This document shows positions 63,801-64,000 of a DNA stretch of 64,000 nt, piece by piece. The translations under genes were made by a program, and so were the position numbers. Within the stretch, counting starts at the first letter, position 1, and the number at the start of each line of letters is the position of its first letter. The notes beneath the pieces were generated by a model, which did not search any database, had not been told where the DNA came from, and was given only the letters and a program-made list of their open reading frames with translations. The stretch comes from Brevibacterium sp. p3-SID960 (lineage in GTDB: Bacteria > Actinomycetota > Actinomycetes > Actinomycetales > Brevibacteriaceae), in NCBI RefSeq assembly GCF_025144725.1, contig NZ_JALXKS010000010.1, positions 8,150 through 72,149 of the forward strand, written 5' to 3'.

Positions 63801-63984
63801 ACCCGGGTGCGGCCAGATCCTCTTCGACGACTACCTCGGCGCCACCCGCCGGGCGCGGAAGGTCATGGAGCGGCTGTTCTACGACTTCGACGAAGAGCAG
63901 GCAGGCAGCCACGCCCACGCCGCCAACCGCGGCCACGTCGCCGACCCCGACGAATTCGCCCGCGGCTACTCCCGCCGGTTCTGA
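60811..63984 (+). CDS. glnE: Glutamine synthetase adenylyltransferase/removase GlnE
   Basis: GlnE adenylylates and de-adenylylates GSI-beta glutamine synthetase. The 1057-residue protein has two nucleotidyltransferase domains. The N-terminal one has LNYVSDVDVVYCW at residue ~231 and a DAALRPEGKNGPLVR block. The C-terminal one has GYFSDADVMFAF at ~754 and DADLRPEGKKGPLVR. The gene is complete, ending 16 bases before the window edge. The start overlaps the glnA stop (ATGA). Confidence 0.95.
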   Translation: MSRQVDPARSRSGFGDSRRARGFLAEADELLGREVLSSPVSVELITQAPDPDAAALGILRTIEALDEKGQRRFASAVDEYSNFLPRLSHLAGTSDVSVDHFVRRPEAVFLLAAENQTLLLGTEAAEPARLRSHLFEAIGADPAAEAPVASVTGEDAVVALRQAYRDLLVQLTCDDLGSLFANEIVCDVSALLADMAAAAIDAALAVARAETDDAETVRLAVIAMGKCGARELNYVSDVDVVYCWAPADTGEPDSGGQDTDHGAQARRLAELDESGARTATKLAHRLAEVIAGYAPEPPLWEVDAALRPEGKNGPLVRKLEEFEHYYENIAHNWEFQALLKARPIAGDRDLGTAWFETLNPHVWTASARPGFIDEVRRMRVRVVDLIPAKEAERQIKLGAGGLRDVEFSAQLLQLVHGRDDEAIRVTNTLELLDRLGARGYISSEDAADLSESYRFLRTVEHRLQIPRMRRTALLPTQEKKMRALSRSVYALGDRSPQRLQEERESRSRRIRALHEQIFYRPILEAAAGHGAISRLSAESARERLSAFGYRDPKSAMKHIQALTTGVSRAAMVQKQVLPALLDWFSRGVDPDAGLLAFRRLSESLSTSTWYVKMLRDSGVAAKSMAHVLSLSSFATELLLRNPSAVSWLDDQSRLQLREPEDIEARLRGIVDRYGHEAVPAVRARYSREVLRVALSDILGIADRRDIPKQLATLMDSAIDASVRAVRAGLDADAEVGEYEFAIIAMGRLGGAEIGYFSDADVMFAFRSLEKNLDADARSKLSSHVRRVALEVTNQLGSAGPSRPIEIDADLRPEGKKGPLVRSLDSYAGYYDKWSEPWEAQALLRARPIAGEQTLRDAFTALIDPLRYPDEVPESSLRQMRRLKARMESERLPRGADPNRHLKLGRGSLSDVEWTIQLLQMQHAADNPRLRTTETLAALDALVAAGEIGAEDAETLSEAWLLATDVRSAVTLFRGRPAAALPADSAELEATARLLDYEPGCGQILFDDYLGATRRARKVMERLFYDFDEEQAGSHAHAANRGHVADPDEFARGYSRRF

Positions 63985-64000
63985 ACCACCGCCTCGGGCC

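Noticed and set aside
1..64000. Insertion sequences, prophage or integrative elements
   Set aside because: I looked for transposase, integrase and phage structural motifs and for flanking inverted repeats and found none.

Overview
The window is high-GC DNA with dense, mostly non-mobile gene content, typical of a free-living actinobacterium. Actinobacterial hallmarks are DUF3145 and DUF3052 proteins, a FasR regulator heading fabD-fabH-acpP-fabF, homodimeric AceE, polyphosphate glucokinase, a Nif3/zinc-ribbon pair next to the RNase P RNA, and several apparently leaderless start codons. A Micrococcales genus such as Brevibacterium would fit, but that is an inference from synteny and not proven here. 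I see no insertion sequence, prophage or CRISPR array, and no clear-cut novel defence or biosynthetic system.

Layout. 1-5400: a broken LuxR-type tail, panC, a GNAT enzyme, a TetR regulator with its own operator, an AztD-like zinc lipoprotein, a truncated GyrI-like gene and chrA. 5400-11100: a thioesterase, a molybdate-responsive HTH-TOBE regulator, modABC and a ThDP enzyme. 11300-18900: a frameshifted unknown gene, a stand-alone Nif3-insert domain, a solute-binding lipoprotein, an amidohydrolase, tRNA-Asn, a DMT transporter, a GT4 glycosyltransferase and gluQ. 19000-25300: an MFS exporter, a fused beta-phosphoglucomutase/GH65 phosphorylase and a degenerate EAL-DICT protein. 25300-35200: a hairpin-rich gap, tRNA-Ile2, DUF3145, then the fatty-acid block (aceE, fasR, fabD, fabH, acpP, fabF) and DUF3052. 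35300-41000: a HIT protein, tRNA-Pro, a BioQ-like TetR regulator, BlaI plus M56 protease, DNA alkylation repair (ogt, tag) and two adjacent decayed genes (NUDIX and FAD dehydrogenase). 41100-47500: an ABC exporter operon with a twin-palindrome operator, a GT1 glycosyltransferase, tRNA-Val and an acyl-CoA ligase. 47500-51600: Nif3, zinc ribbon, yaaA, rnpB and a broken alpha/beta hydrolase. 51600-56100: bioBAFD. 56100-64000: ppgK, map, ald, a SPOR protein, glnA and glnE.

Genes that work together: AceE supplies acetyl-CoA next to the FasR-controlled fatty-acid operon. The four biotin genes overlap head to tail behind two TGAAC-N3-GTTCA boxes, one of which contains the bioB start codon. GH65/beta-phosphoglucomutase and polyphosphate glucokinase both deliver glucose 6-phosphate. 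The mod operon has its TOBE sensing domain on a separate regulator and not on ModC. GlnE follows a GlnA of the type that normally lacks the adenylylation loop.

Recurring oddities are short tandem repeats (24 bp is the commonest unit), several pseudogenes, and a precise TAnnnT-N6-start arrangement that suggests leaderless mRNAs.
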